DNA of 64,000 bases from Mogibacterium sp. (GTDB lineage Bacteria; Bacillota; Clostridia; Peptostreptococcales; Anaerovoracaceae): contig JAKSSO010000002.1 of NCBI GenBank assembly GCA_024403055.1, positions 22,573 through 86,572 on the forward strand, in the 5' to 3' direction. The notes below the pieces were generated by a model that did not search any database, had not been told where the DNA came from, and saw nothing but the letters and a program-made list of their open reading frames with translations. The translations under genes and the position numbers were made by a program. The stretch's first letter is position 1; every line of letters begins with the position of its first letter. Below, piece after piece: positions 42,589 through 50,876 of this stretch.

Positions 42589-43325
42589 GTGAAAGAGCAT
42601 TAGTGGAATGCCGGGCTCTTACTAAGAGATATGGTAGAAAAACTGCATTAGACAGCATTGACCTGAAGTTGGAGAGCGGCAAAATAATCGGACTTCTCGG
42701 TCCGAACGGAAGCGGCAAGACAACTTTGATAAAACTGCTCAACGGGCTGATACAGCCTACATCAGGAGAGATGTACATTGACGGGCAGAAGCCTGGGATC
42801 TATACCAAGGGGCTGGTAAGCTATCTGCCTGATAAGAATTATTTTGCAGACTGGATGACGGTCGAGGACCTGTTCAATATATTTGAGGATTTCTACAGTG
42901 ACTTCAACAGAGCCAAAGCATCAGAGATGTGCAGAGCACTGGGCGTAAACGAACTGGACAAGATCAAGACCATGTCCAAGGGCACCAGAGAAAAGGTACA
43001 GCTGATACTGGTGATGTGCAGAGAGGCAAAGCTCTACCTGCTGGATGAGCCTATTGCGGGAGTTGACCCGGCAGCCAGAGACTATATTCTCAACATGATC
43101 ATCAGCAATTATGCAGATGACGCAACTATCGTTATTTCAACACATCTTGTGTCCGACATTGAAAAGATCCTCGATGAGGTCATCTTCATAAAGGACGGAC
43201 ACATCGTAAGACAGAGTGCGGTAGATGATATCAAGGAAGAGGAGGGCAAATCGATAGATGAACTTTTCCGCGAAGAGTTCCGCTGGATCGCACCGACAGA
43301 AGGAGGTAGAGCCGATGTTAGGTAA
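42585..43325 (+). CDS. ABC transporter ATP-binding protein
   Basis: This 246-residue ATPase has Walker A GPNGSGKTT near residue 36, a degenerate signature MSKGTREKVQ in place of LSGGQ, Walker B LYLLDEPIAGVDP and H-loop STHLVSD. It is of the YtrB-like type. It works with the permease encoded next and is coupled to the gntR stop. The substrate may be an antibiotic or a cell-envelope compound, by analogy only. Confidence 0.9.
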   Translation: MSERALVECRALTKRYGRKTALDSIDLKLESGKIIGLLGPNGSGKTTLIKLLNGLIQPTSGEMYIDGQKPGIYTKGLVSYLPDKNYFADWMTVEDLFNIFEDFYSDFNRAKASEMCRALGVNELDKIKTMSKGTREKVQLILVMCREAKLYLLDEPIAGVDPAARDYILNMIISNYADDATIVISTHLVSDIEKILDEVIFIKDGHIVRQSAVDDIKEEEGKSIDELFREEFRWIAPTEGGRADVR

Positions 43326-44139
43326 ACTGATGAAATATGAATTCAGATCCAGCATGGGAAGGATCGGGATCGCATGGGGAGCCATGCTCGGAATGGCGAT
43401 CATTGCGGGAGTATTCAGCAGGATCGGTTTAATGAAAATAGCAGGTAACGGCAGCAGTCTGGCATGGGTGCTTTCCTTGCTGGAAGGCATCTCGATGTTC
43501 CTCTATGTCAGTCTCGTAGTAGCAGCGATAGTCGTTACTGTAATGATGATAATCAGCAGATTCAAAAGAGGCCTCCTCGGGGATGAGGGATACCTGATGC
43601 ACACTTTGCCGGTCAGCAAGACCGAACTGATTGCATCCAAGGGACTGGTTGCAGCAATTATTCTGCTGGGAAGCATGCTTGCGATCAGCCTGTCGATAAC
43701 GCTGATGAACAGCATCATCAACAAGGCACAAGTGGTACAGAATATCAAGGCGTTCTTCGAACCGTTCGCACACGAGCCGATAGGGATAATCGTCTTTATC
43801 GAGGGAATGATCCTGTTTGTGGCATGTCTTCTGATCGTTATCTACAAGGTATATCTGGCCATGTCGATAGCTCAGCTCAGTGATGATCACAGAGGACTGA
43901 TAGCAATAGGCGCTTACTTCGGGATCAATATTGCGATCGCCATCCTTGGTACAATAGTCGGCATCCTTACAGTCAAGCTGTCGATCGGTACATGGGTCGT
44001 TGAACTGATAAAGAGGAATGTTATATACACGCAGATAAATCTCGTGGCATTGATGGCGTTCATTGTTCTTGCGATCGTACTGGTGATCCTGCATGTGGCT
44101 ACCGAGAGGATCCTGAGCAACAAGCTGAACTTACAATAA
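43315..44139 (+). CDS. ABC-2-like membrane permease
   Basis: This 274-residue protein has about six hydrophobic segments and no ATPase motifs. GYLMHTLPVSKTELIASK, a motif common in clostridial ABC-2 permeases, is near residue 95. I start at ATG 43315 after AGGAGG, which overlaps the ATPase end by 11 bases. It completes the GntR-ATPase-permease operon. Confidence 0.85.
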   Translation: MLGKLMKYEFRSSMGRIGIAWGAMLGMAIIAGVFSRIGLMKIAGNGSSLAWVLSLLEGISMFLYVSLVVAAIVVTVMMIISRFKRGLLGDEGYLMHTLPVSKTELIASKGLVAAIILLGSMLAISLSITLMNSIINKAQVVQNIKAFFEPFAHEPIGIIVFIEGMILFVACLLIVIYKVYLAMSIAQLSDDHRGLIAIGAYFGINIAIAILGTIVGILTVKLSIGTWVVELIKRNVIYTQINLVALMAFIVLAIVLVILHVATERILSNKLNLQ

Positions 44140-44161
44140 TAAAACATGATACAGACTCATG

Positions 44162-44194
44162 AACGGGATGTGCGATCGTCGCATCCCGTTTTTT
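44162..44194 (+). terminator. Terminator after permease
   Basis: AACGGGATG pairs with CATCCCGTT, with an inner GCGA/TCGC element and a TTTTTT tail. Confidence 0.88.
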
Positions 44195-44266
44195 ATTGCC
44201 CGCAGTCCGCTGCTGATATATAATTTTTAGGTAGACCGTGCATTACTCACCAGAAAGGAAGTCGAC

Positions 44267-44476
44267 ATGGGACACAAAATCAGAGTGGAGATCCATAAGA
44301 AAGGTCTGTTCGGCAGAGAGAGGATAGAGTACGACAAACGACGGATCGACAACAGGAAGTATGATGAGCTCGTAAAAGCGGGCAGGATCATTGACGATAC
44401 GATGATAGTGACGGAGGATGAGCTGTCTATGTTCGATATGTTCATCATCGACGAGATAATGGACTGGCAGGATTAG
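44267..44476 (+). CDS. 69-residue hypothetical protein
   Basis: A short charged protein starting MGHKIRVEIHKKG and ending DEIMDWQD, with no membrane segment or recognised motif. AGGAAG precedes the ATG. It lies 38 bases before the kinase-like gene and may be co-transcribed. I do not recognise a family. Confidence 0.6.
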   Translation: MGHKIRVEIHKKGLFGRERIEYDKRRIDNRKYDELVKAGRIIDDTMIVTEDELSMFDMFIIDEIMDWQD

Positions 44477-44514
44477 GTCCGTATACAGATAACAGATCGG
44501 GAAACGGAGTATAA

Positions 44515-45066
44515 ATGAACAAACTGCTGCTTATCACCGGCGATCTCGCTGCAGGCAAAACGGTCTTCTCGAGGCAACTGGCCGAGCGCTACGACATTGC
44601 TGTTTATAATAAGGATATCATCAAGGAAAAGCTTGTGGATGCCATTGGATTTTCCAATCGTGAAGAGAATATCAGACTGTCACAGAAGGCGGTCAACATG
44701 ATGTGCGACAGATTCGCTGAGATCGCTCCAACGGGAAGGGACCTGATTCTTGAGGCCAACTTCAGAGATCACGAATTGAGGCATATCGAAGAGGTAGCTT
44801 TGGAGAAAGGATATCGGATAATGACTCTTTGCATGCAGGGAGATCCTGCGATCTTGTACGAGCGTTTCAGGAATAGGCTTGAGAATGAGAACAGACACCC
44901 CGCACACAGGAGCGTGGGGATAGAGAGCGTCGATGATTTCGAAAGATACCTGCAGGACATCAGGAACGAATACCTGCCGGGCGAAGCGATCATGATCAAT
45001 GCCGGAGACTTCTCGTATAGTGAGGACGGAGTGCTGCTGGCAAGGATAGATGGATTCATTAAATAG
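44515..45066 (+). CDS. P-loop kinase-like protein
   Basis: The 183-residue product has Walker A GDLAAGKT at residues 9-16 and the general layout of small AAA/zeta-toxin/chloramphenicol-phosphotransferase-like kinases (YNKDIIKEKL, LILEANFRDHELRH, FRNRLENENRHPAHRS). It could phosphorylate a small molecule. No antitoxin partner is obvious; the 69-residue gene upstream is the only candidate and has no known antitoxin features. Confidence 0.75.
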   Translation: MNKLLLITGDLAAGKTVFSRQLAERYDIAVYNKDIIKEKLVDAIGFSNREENIRLSQKAVNMMCDRFAEIAPTGRDLILEANFRDHELRHIEEVALEKGYRIMTLCMQGDPAILYERFRNRLENENRHPAHRSVGIESVDDFERYLQDIRNEYLPGEAIMINAGDFSYSEDGVLLARIDGFIK

Positions 45067-45205
45067 ATGACTGAAACATGTCATTGAAATGAAGCAGCAT
45101 ATAAAACTATGATCGTGAACTGGTCGCTTTTTGTTTATAGTGCAGCTATGCTATAATGCCGTTACAAAGAAAAAATACACAGTCGGCATTGCTGAGGAGG
45201 ACGAT

Positions 45206-45625
45206 ATGGGACGCATTATTTCGACAGCATCAATGAAATACAAGCTGGGAATGCTTAAAGACAGATATATGGACAAAGCTAAAGCGCTTCTTAATGACGA
45301 TGAGAAGATCGAGAAATTTCTGCAGGAATGCGAAGAGATCCTGTTTGTTGTGCCTGCGATCGGCGATATCCTCTCGGATATTCCTACTATCATTTCGATG
45401 CTCAGGGCGTATCTGAAGAAGGAATATACGGATGTATCTAATGCCACAATAATTTCGCTTCTCGCAGGAATGCTTTATTTTGCAGCACCTGTGGACTTCG
45501 TACCTGACTTCATTCCGGGCATGGGCAAAGTGGACGATATAGCCATTCTGGCATTTGTGATCAGGAAGGCTGAGCCGGATCTTGAAAAGTATAAAGAGTG
45601 GCAGAAAAAGCACTGCCTGAGATAG
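45206..45625 (+). CDS. DUF1232 (YkvA-like) membrane protein
   Basis: This 139-residue protein has the DUF1232 core: a hydrophobic segment followed by FAAPVDFVPDFIPGMGKVDDIAIL near residues 93-116. The family function is unknown. I start at ATG 45206, 6 bases after GAGGAGG. A TATAAT at 45152-45157 lies upstream. It ends just before the GTGGACA hairpin array. Confidence 0.85.
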   Translation: MGRIISTASMKYKLGMLKDRYMDKAKALLNDDEKIEKFLQECEEILFVVPAIGDILSDIPTIISMLRAYLKKEYTDVSNATIISLLAGMLYFAAPVDFVPDFIPGMGKVDDIAILAFVIRKAEPDLEKYKEWQKKHCLR

Positions 45626-45657
45626 CAGAAAAAGCAATACATTAGATAAGAATCGTA

Positions 45658-45875
45658 GTTCGTGGACAAAAACTCGCTGAAATGGGTTTTGTCCACGAAC
45701 ATTTTTGTTTTTGAGGTGAAATTGTGGACAAAATTTCAATAAATTGCAATTTGTCCACGACCTTTCTTCGATCCTCGTGGACAAAATGCGAAATGCCGGT
45801 ATTCTGTCCACAATTTCTATTGAAAAAATGAAATAATCGTGGACAAATCCTCCAAAGATTGGATCTGTCCACGAT
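45658..45875. repeat. Array of four GTGGACA hairpins
   Basis: Four hairpins share the stem GTGGACA/TGTCCAC: unit 1 at 45658-45700 (14 bp perfect), unit 2 at 45724-45758 (9 bp), unit 3 at 45777-45811 (7 bp) and unit 4 at 45836-45875 (10 bp). In units 3 and 4 an A-C mismatch is followed by an inner stem of different sequence (AATGC/GTATT in 3, ATCC/GGAT in 4), so pairing is kept although bases change. Loops are about 10-20 bases and unrelated. It occupies the 290-base convergent gap and contains no gene. Confidence 0.85.
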
Positions 45876-45915
45876 TTTCTGTTGGCTTCTCCGATTTTTC
45901 TATGATATACGGTGA

Positions 45916-46740
45916 TTATTGAGTTTCAAGCTCCAGCTTGAAGTGATTTCCCTTCTCTGAATCTAATGTTATGTAGAAAAGTCGATCTGTTCCGTTACGA
46001 TCCGCTTCGCTGCGGTCTACTGCTTCTGTGCTGCTCACTTTCAGAATATCTCCTTCCATTGCCTCGGATGTATAGCGGGCAATTATTCTCCTTGGTTCCA
46101 AAGCATCACCTTGAGCGATCAGCCCGTTTTGCGCGAGAGCTGCCTCAACGAGGTCGAAGTAATGCGCGTTGTTGAGATGACCGTTCCTGTCGATGTATTC
46201 ATGCGGTACGGTTACGTCTCTAGATGAGCATAGAACATTTTCTGATGTGATCGGCTTCGGACCGCGCCACGGATTGAGCTCGAGGGACTTCATCTCGCTG
46301 ATATTTTCTGTGATCGATATCGGGCATTCCGCTGAAACAACAAGCTCACGTGTCTCAACGGTGATGAAGGTCCAGCAGATTGCGACTCTTGCGAGCATTT
46401 CCGACTCGGAGCCATTCACATCCTTCGAAGGGACAGATTCTACAGTATAGTAGCGTGGCATCAGCACATGCCTGTTCCTGCCCATCCATGTCCTTACCAG
46501 TATCTCTTCGCCAAGTCTCGGCATGCGATCGATCTCTGCGCGCTGGCTTGCAATGATCCAGTAGAAGCCCTGCTCGATAGCGGCCGCAGGACCGGTGCCT
46601 AGCGCCTCAACATGCTCATCGGAAATATCCTGAAGCACACTGAAAAAAGCAGATGTCTTCATGAGACCGCTCTCGTTGACATTGCACTCTCTGACAAGGG
46701 TCTTTTTTTCATAAACGCTGTTTGGTATTACTCTACTCAT
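45916..46740 (-). CDS. Acyl-ACP thioesterase
   Basis: The product (274 residues from the ATG at 46740) is of the double-hotdog acyl-ACP thioesterase family, which releases free fatty acids from acyl carrier protein. The first hotdog holds FSVLQDISDEHVEALG and EILVRTWMGRNRHVLMPRYY. The second holds the catalytic-type segment YIDRNGHLNNAHYFDLVE near residue 185. An upstream ATG at 46773 would add 11 hydrophobic residues, but neither start has a good ribosome binding site. The hairpin array lies directly downstream. Confidence 0.85.
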   Translation of the reverse strand: MSRVIPNSVYEKKTLVRECNVNESGLMKTSAFFSVLQDISDEHVEALGTGPAAAIEQGFYWIIASQRAEIDRMPRLGEEILVRTWMGRNRHVLMPRYYTVESVPSKDVNGSESEMLARVAICWTFITVETRELVVSAECPISITENISEMKSLELNPWRGPKPITSENVLCSSRDVTVPHEYIDRNGHLNNAHYFDLVEAALAQNGLIAQGDALEPRRIIARYTSEAMEGDILKVSSTEAVDRSEADRNGTDRLFYITLDSEKGNHFKLELETQ

Positions 46741-46933
46741 GATAAATGTTATGATAACACAAATGTGCGGCAAATAAAAACAGAGCGTCTCCGGTGACCG
46801 GTGCAGGGTGAATTTTTCGGTAGTTTATACCTTATTTTTCCAAATTATAATGCAATATTCACTCGGTCAAGGTATAATTAAACCAAATACGTTGGGAAAG
46901 TGTGTAATATGCACCCCCCTGGAAGGATCAGTT

Positions 46934-47602
46934 ATGGATAAATATAAAGTAATCGAAGTAAAAGAGAGCATCTTTGCAGATAATGACAAGGATGCTGACA
47001 AGCTCAGAGCACAGCTCAAGGAGCAGGGAACATTTCTTCTCAATCTCATGTCTTCACCTGGTTCGGGCAAAACAACCACGCTCAAGGCTGTTCTGGAGCG
47101 TATCAAGGACAAGATCAATGTTGGAGTAATGGAAGCGGACATCGACTCTGATGTTGATGCAGCTGCTATCCAGGACATCGGCGTAAGATCCATTCAGCTC
47201 CATACCGGTGGAATGTGCCATCTCGATGCAGACATGACACGTCAGGGCATCAATGAATTCGGCACAGACGATCTGGACATGGTCGTACTCGAGAACGTCG
47301 GCAATCTCGTTTGCCCGGCAGAGTTCGACACAGGTGCGGTAAAGAACGCGATGATCCTCTCTGTACCTGAGGGCCACGACAAGCCGCTCAAATACCCGCT
47401 TGTTTTCACAGTATGCGACATTCTTATCATCAACAAGATCGATGTAATGCCATACTTCGATTTTGATATGGCTAAGGTTGAGGAGTACGCTCACATGCGT
47501 AACCCTGATCTCAAGATATTCCCTATCTCTGCTAAGACAGGTGAGGGTGTAGATGCGCTTTGCGACTGGCTGCTTGAGCAGGTTGCTGAGTGGAAGAAAT
47601 AG
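46934..47602 (+). CDS. hypB: HypB-type nickel-insertion GTPase
   Basis: This 222-residue SIMIBI GTPase supplies Ni2+ to metalloenzymes with HypA. Walker A SPGSGKTTTLKAVLE is near residue 39, followed by EADIDSDVDAAAI, the metal-binding HTGGMCHLDADM, LENVGNLVCPAEFDTGA and NKID. It has no His-rich or CxxCGC N-terminal metal store. GGAAGGA lies before the ATG at 46934; TATAAT boxes at 46846 and 46873 lie upstream. It heads an operon without hydrogenase structural genes, 81 bases before the 928-residue oxidoreductase. Confidence 0.93.
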   Translation: MDKYKVIEVKESIFADNDKDADKLRAQLKEQGTFLLNLMSSPGSGKTTTLKAVLERIKDKINVGVMEADIDSDVDAAAIQDIGVRSIQLHTGGMCHLDADMTRQGINEFGTDDLDMVVLENVGNLVCPAEFDTGAVKNAMILSVPEGHDKPLKYPLVFTVCDILIINKIDVMPYFDFDMAKVEEYAHMRNPDLKIFPISAKTGEGVDALCDWLLEQVAEWKK

Positions 47603-47683
47603 CATAGTGGAAACAGCTAACGTAGAGCAATAATTAACAAGGAATAATAATTAACGGAAAATAAATTATAAAAGGAGAAAACT

Positions 47684-50470
47684 ATGGCCAAAGAAATGAC
47701 ACGCGACGAGAAGATTTTTAAGCTTGGCAAGACCATCACTGACAGAGCGGCAGTTATGCTCGGCATGGAAAAGGTCACAACTGAATCCCCTGAATACTGG
47801 GGCATTAATTGTGGACTTATGTATGCAGCTGACAAGTATGGACAGAAGGTTGCTGATGACGGTCTGGATCTGCTTCTTAAGATGAAGAAGAGAGTTCCTC
47901 TGACTAAGGCACAGCTTATCGAGAAGACAGGCTTTGAGGAGCCATATATCGACACAGTGCTGGAGGCAATGTGCCAGGCGTCACTGATTGAGTTTCACAA
48001 GGAGAACCTTGATGGTAAGAACCCTAATCATGAGATGCGCTGGGTACTCGATATGTTCGTACCCGGAAGTGCAGAGATCATGGTAATGAGAGAAGGCCTT
48101 ACAGATGCATACCCACAGGTTGCAGAGTTCTTTGAGCACATGTCTCGTCTGCCACTGGAAGGAATTACAGAAATGGTACCACAGGGTGGCGCAGGCATCG
48201 GTATGAAAGTAATTCCTGTTGAAGCAGCTATTCCTGCAGAAACAGAGACTCTTCCTACTGAGCATCTTTCGCATTGGCTTGACAAATATGAAGGACAGAT
48301 CGGCGTAGGCGTTTGCTCATGCCGTAGACAGCAGAGAATCAGAGGAGAGGGCTCCGGAGATATCGAAACAGACTGGTGCATCGGTGTTGGTGACTTTGCC
48401 GATTACTGCCGTGAGACAGGAATGGGACATGACATCACTAAGGAAGAGGCACTTGAGATACTCAAGAAGGCAGAAGAGAAGGGATATGTTCACCAGACTA
48501 CAAACATCGATGGTGATCAGAAAATCTTCGGACTTTGTAACTGTGCAGTCGGCGTTTGCAATGCACTGAGAACTTCACAGCTCTTTAATACACCTAACCT
48601 TTCAAGATCAGCATTTACTGCAGAAGTAGATCCTGAGAAGTGCGCAGCTTGCGGTAAGTGCGTAGAGACTTGCCCTGCAGGAGCAGTAAAGCTCGGACAG
48701 AAGCTTTGCACTAAGAACGGTGAGATTGAATATCCTAAGAGAACGCTTCCTGATGAGACTCCATGGGGAAGACATATGTGGAATCCTAATTACAGGAACG
48801 AGCATGGCGTTATCCAGACTTATCCTACAGGAACAGCACCTTGCAAGGCTGCATGCCCACTGCACATTGCTATTCAGGGATACATCAAGATGGCAAGCGA
48901 GGGAAGATATCAGGATGCTCTTAAGCTGATCAAGAAGGACAATCCATTCCCTGCAATTTGCGGATCCATCTGCCACAAATACTGCGAATCAGAATGTATG
49001 AGAGGCTCTGTAGACGAAGCTCTGGCTATCGACGATATCAAGAACTTCATTGCTCATCAGGATCTTAAGGAAGAGCACAGATATGTACCTCCAATGAATT
49101 CCAGCACACGTGAGCCGTTCGATCAGAAGATCGCTATCATCGGTGCAGGTCCTGCAGGACTTTCATGCGCATATTTCCTGGCAATCGAAGGTTACTCACC
49201 TGTAGTATTCGAGAAGGAAAACAGCCTCGGCGGAATGATGATGAACGGTATTCCTAACTTCCGTCTCGAGAAGGAAGTTGTTAATGCAGAAATCGACATT
49301 CTCAAGGAGATGGGAGTTCAGTTCAAGACAGGCGTAGAGGTTGGTAAGGACGTTACAATCGAAGAGCTCCGCAAGGAAGGCTACAAGGGCTTCTTCGTAG
49401 CAGTCGGACTCCAGAATGGCGGCGTTCTGGCTATCCCTGGCGGAGATGCTAAGAACGTTATGTCCGGAATCGACTTCCTCAAGGGCGTTAATACAGGCAA
49501 AGCAAAGAAGCTTTCCGGAAACGTTGTTGTTATCGGCGGCGGAAACATCGGAGCTGACGTTGCTCGTACAGCTGCTCGCTGGGGAGCAAAGAGCGTATCA
49601 CTGTACTGCCTCGAGTCTTACGACGAGATGCCAATGGGCGAAGAGGATCAGGAACTCTGCAAAGCAGACGGCGTTAAGATCAATGCAGGCTGGGGACAGA
49701 CAGAGATCGTAGTTAAGGACGGCAAGTGCGCAGGAATCAAGTTTGAGAAGTGCACAAGCGTTAAGGACGCACAGGGCAGATTTGCTCCTGAATTCGATTC
49801 AGCTACAACAACTGAAGAGGCTTGCACAACTGTACTGTACTGCATCGGACAGAAGGTTGACTGGGCAGACCTCCTCAAGGGAACTAAGGTTGAGTTCAAC
49901 AAGAACGGCACAGCTATTGCTGACCCTGTAACAATGCAGACAGCAGAGCCTGACATCTTCGTAGGCGGAGATGCTTACACAGGCCAGAAGTTTGTTGTAG
50001 ATGCAATTGCAACAGGACGTGAGGGTGCAGTATCGCTTCACAGATACGTAAACGTTGGACAGTCACTGACTATCCATAGAAATACAAGACACTTCGACGT
50101 GCTTGACAAGGATGGCGTAGTTCTTACACCGGACAACTTCAAGAAGCCTGCACGTAACAAGTGTGGAATTGATGAGTCCAAGAAGCTGACAATGAATGAC
50201 GAGAGACTGATCTTTACAGAAGAGCAGATCAAGTCAGAGGCTTCAAGATGTCTTACATGCGGACGCAGCATCGTTGATACCAACGCTTGCCTCGGATGCG
50301 GAATCTGCACAACAAAGTGCGAATTTGATGCAATTCATCTGAACCGCACTAACCCTAAGTGCGCAACAATGATTCCATCCGAAGACAAGTTCAAGGCTAT
50401 CGGACCATATGCAGCACAGCGTGAGATCAAGATCATCAAGAAGAAGATCGCTCAGAAACTGGGCAAGTAA
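47684..50470 (+). CDS. Multi-domain Fe-S/FAD oxidoreductase
   Basis: The 928-residue protein has an N-terminal domain (1-310) with a winged-helix-like segment and a Cys motif pair, GVCSCRRQQR and LCNCAVGVCN, seen in some 4Fe-4S proteins of anaerobes. A ferredoxin site (CAACGKCVETCP, near 318) follows, then a second Cys-rich region (CPLHIAIQGYI ... CGSICHKYCESECMRG). A GltD-like flavoprotein then has FAD-binding AIIGAGPAGLSCAYF near 483 and NAD(P)-binding VVIGGGNIGADVART near 613. A final ferredoxin-like site is CLTCG...CLGCGICTTKC near 855-875. It probably transfers electrons between NAD(P)H and a low-potential acceptor for the HgdAB-like pair. The partner and direction are inference. Confidence 0.85.
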   Translation: MAKEMTRDEKIFKLGKTITDRAAVMLGMEKVTTESPEYWGINCGLMYAADKYGQKVADDGLDLLLKMKKRVPLTKAQLIEKTGFEEPYIDTVLEAMCQASLIEFHKENLDGKNPNHEMRWVLDMFVPGSAEIMVMREGLTDAYPQVAEFFEHMSRLPLEGITEMVPQGGAGIGMKVIPVEAAIPAETETLPTEHLSHWLDKYEGQIGVGVCSCRRQQRIRGEGSGDIETDWCIGVGDFADYCRETGMGHDITKEEALEILKKAEEKGYVHQTTNIDGDQKIFGLCNCAVGVCNALRTSQLFNTPNLSRSAFTAEVDPEKCAACGKCVETCPAGAVKLGQKLCTKNGEIEYPKRTLPDETPWGRHMWNPNYRNEHGVIQTYPTGTAPCKAACPLHIAIQGYIKMASEGRYQDALKLIKKDNPFPAICGSICHKYCESECMRGSVDEALAIDDIKNFIAHQDLKEEHRYVPPMNSSTREPFDQKIAIIGAGPAGLSCAYFLAIEGYSPVVFEKENSLGGMMMNGIPNFRLEKEVVNAEIDILKEMGVQFKTGVEVGKDVTIEELRKEGYKGFFVAVGLQNGGVLAIPGGDAKNVMSGIDFLKGVNTGKAKKLSGNVVVIGGGNIGADVARTAARWGAKSVSLYCLESYDEMPMGEEDQELCKADGVKINAGWGQTEIVVKDGKCAGIKFEKCTSVKDAQGRFAPEFDSATTTEEACTTVLYCIGQKVDWADLLKGTKVEFNKNGTAIADPVTMQTAEPDIFVGGDAYTGQKFVVDAIATGREGAVSLHRYVNVGQSLTIHRNTRHFDVLDKDGVVLTPDNFKKPARNKCGIDESKKLTMNDERLIFTEEQIKSEASRCLTCGRSIVDTNACLGCGICTTKCEFDAIHLNRTNPKCATMIPSEDKFKAIGPYAAQREIKIIKKKIAQKLGK

Positions 50471-50481
50471 TCAATGGAAAC

Positions 50482-50503
50482 GGCAGCCCGTAAAAGGGCT
50501 GCC
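50482..50503 (+). promoter_or_regulatory. Intercistronic hairpin before hypA
   Basis: GGCAGCCC (50482-50489) pairs perfectly with GGGCTGCC (50496-50503) with a 6-base loop; the following TTCT is too short for strong termination. It may set a lower level for the downstream genes or protect an mRNA end. Confidence 0.65.
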
Positions 50504-50522
50504 TTCTAATAAGGAGTTAATA

Positions 50523-50876
50523 ATGCACGAACTGGGTATTGTAAATTATGTCGTAAAACAGGTCGAAAAACTTGCGGTCGAAAACGAACTTACCAGAGTT
50601 GAATCGGTCACTCTCGAATTCGGCGAGGTATCCGGAGTAGTTCCGTCATATCTTGTCAAATACTGGGACTGGTATGTTAAGAAAGAGGAGCATGCTGCTC
50701 TGCTTGGCGATTCTGTCCTGAAATATGAGACACTGCCGGCGATAACATGGTGTGACAACTGCAAAGGTCAATATCCGACTGTGCAATATGGTAAGACCTG
50801 TCCGTACTGCGGCAGCGGGGAGACCTGGCTGCTCAAAGGGCAGGAAATGAATATTAAGGAGATAGTGGCAGAATAA
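50523..50876 (+). CDS. hypA: HypA-type nickel chaperone
   Basis: This 117-residue protein begins MHELGIV, with the Met1-His2-Glu3 nickel site of HypA. It ends with a zinc ribbon, WCDNCKGQYP and TCPYCGSGETWL. It delivers nickel together with HypB. I start at ATG 50523 following AAGGAG. Its stop overlaps the next start by one base (TAATG), so production is coupled to the HgdB-like protein. It has acidic/hydrophobic substitutions in the middle but all metal ligands are retained. Confidence 0.92.
   Translation: MHELGIVNYVVKQVEKLAVENELTRVESVTLEFGEVSGVVPSYLVKYWDWYVKKEEHAALLGDSVLKYETLPAITWCDNCKGQYPTVQYGKTCPYCGSGETWLLKGQEMNIKEIVAE

Noticed and set aside
44267-45066. Toxin-antitoxin pair (69-residue protein plus P-loop kinase)
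   Set aside because: Spacing and order are compatible, but neither product shows a recognisable zeta-toxin or antitoxin signature beyond a Walker A motif.
45658-45875. Origin-like DnaA-box cluster or plain terminators
   Set aside because: GTGGACA differs from the DnaA box TTATCCACA core order, and three of four hairpins lack a T run.
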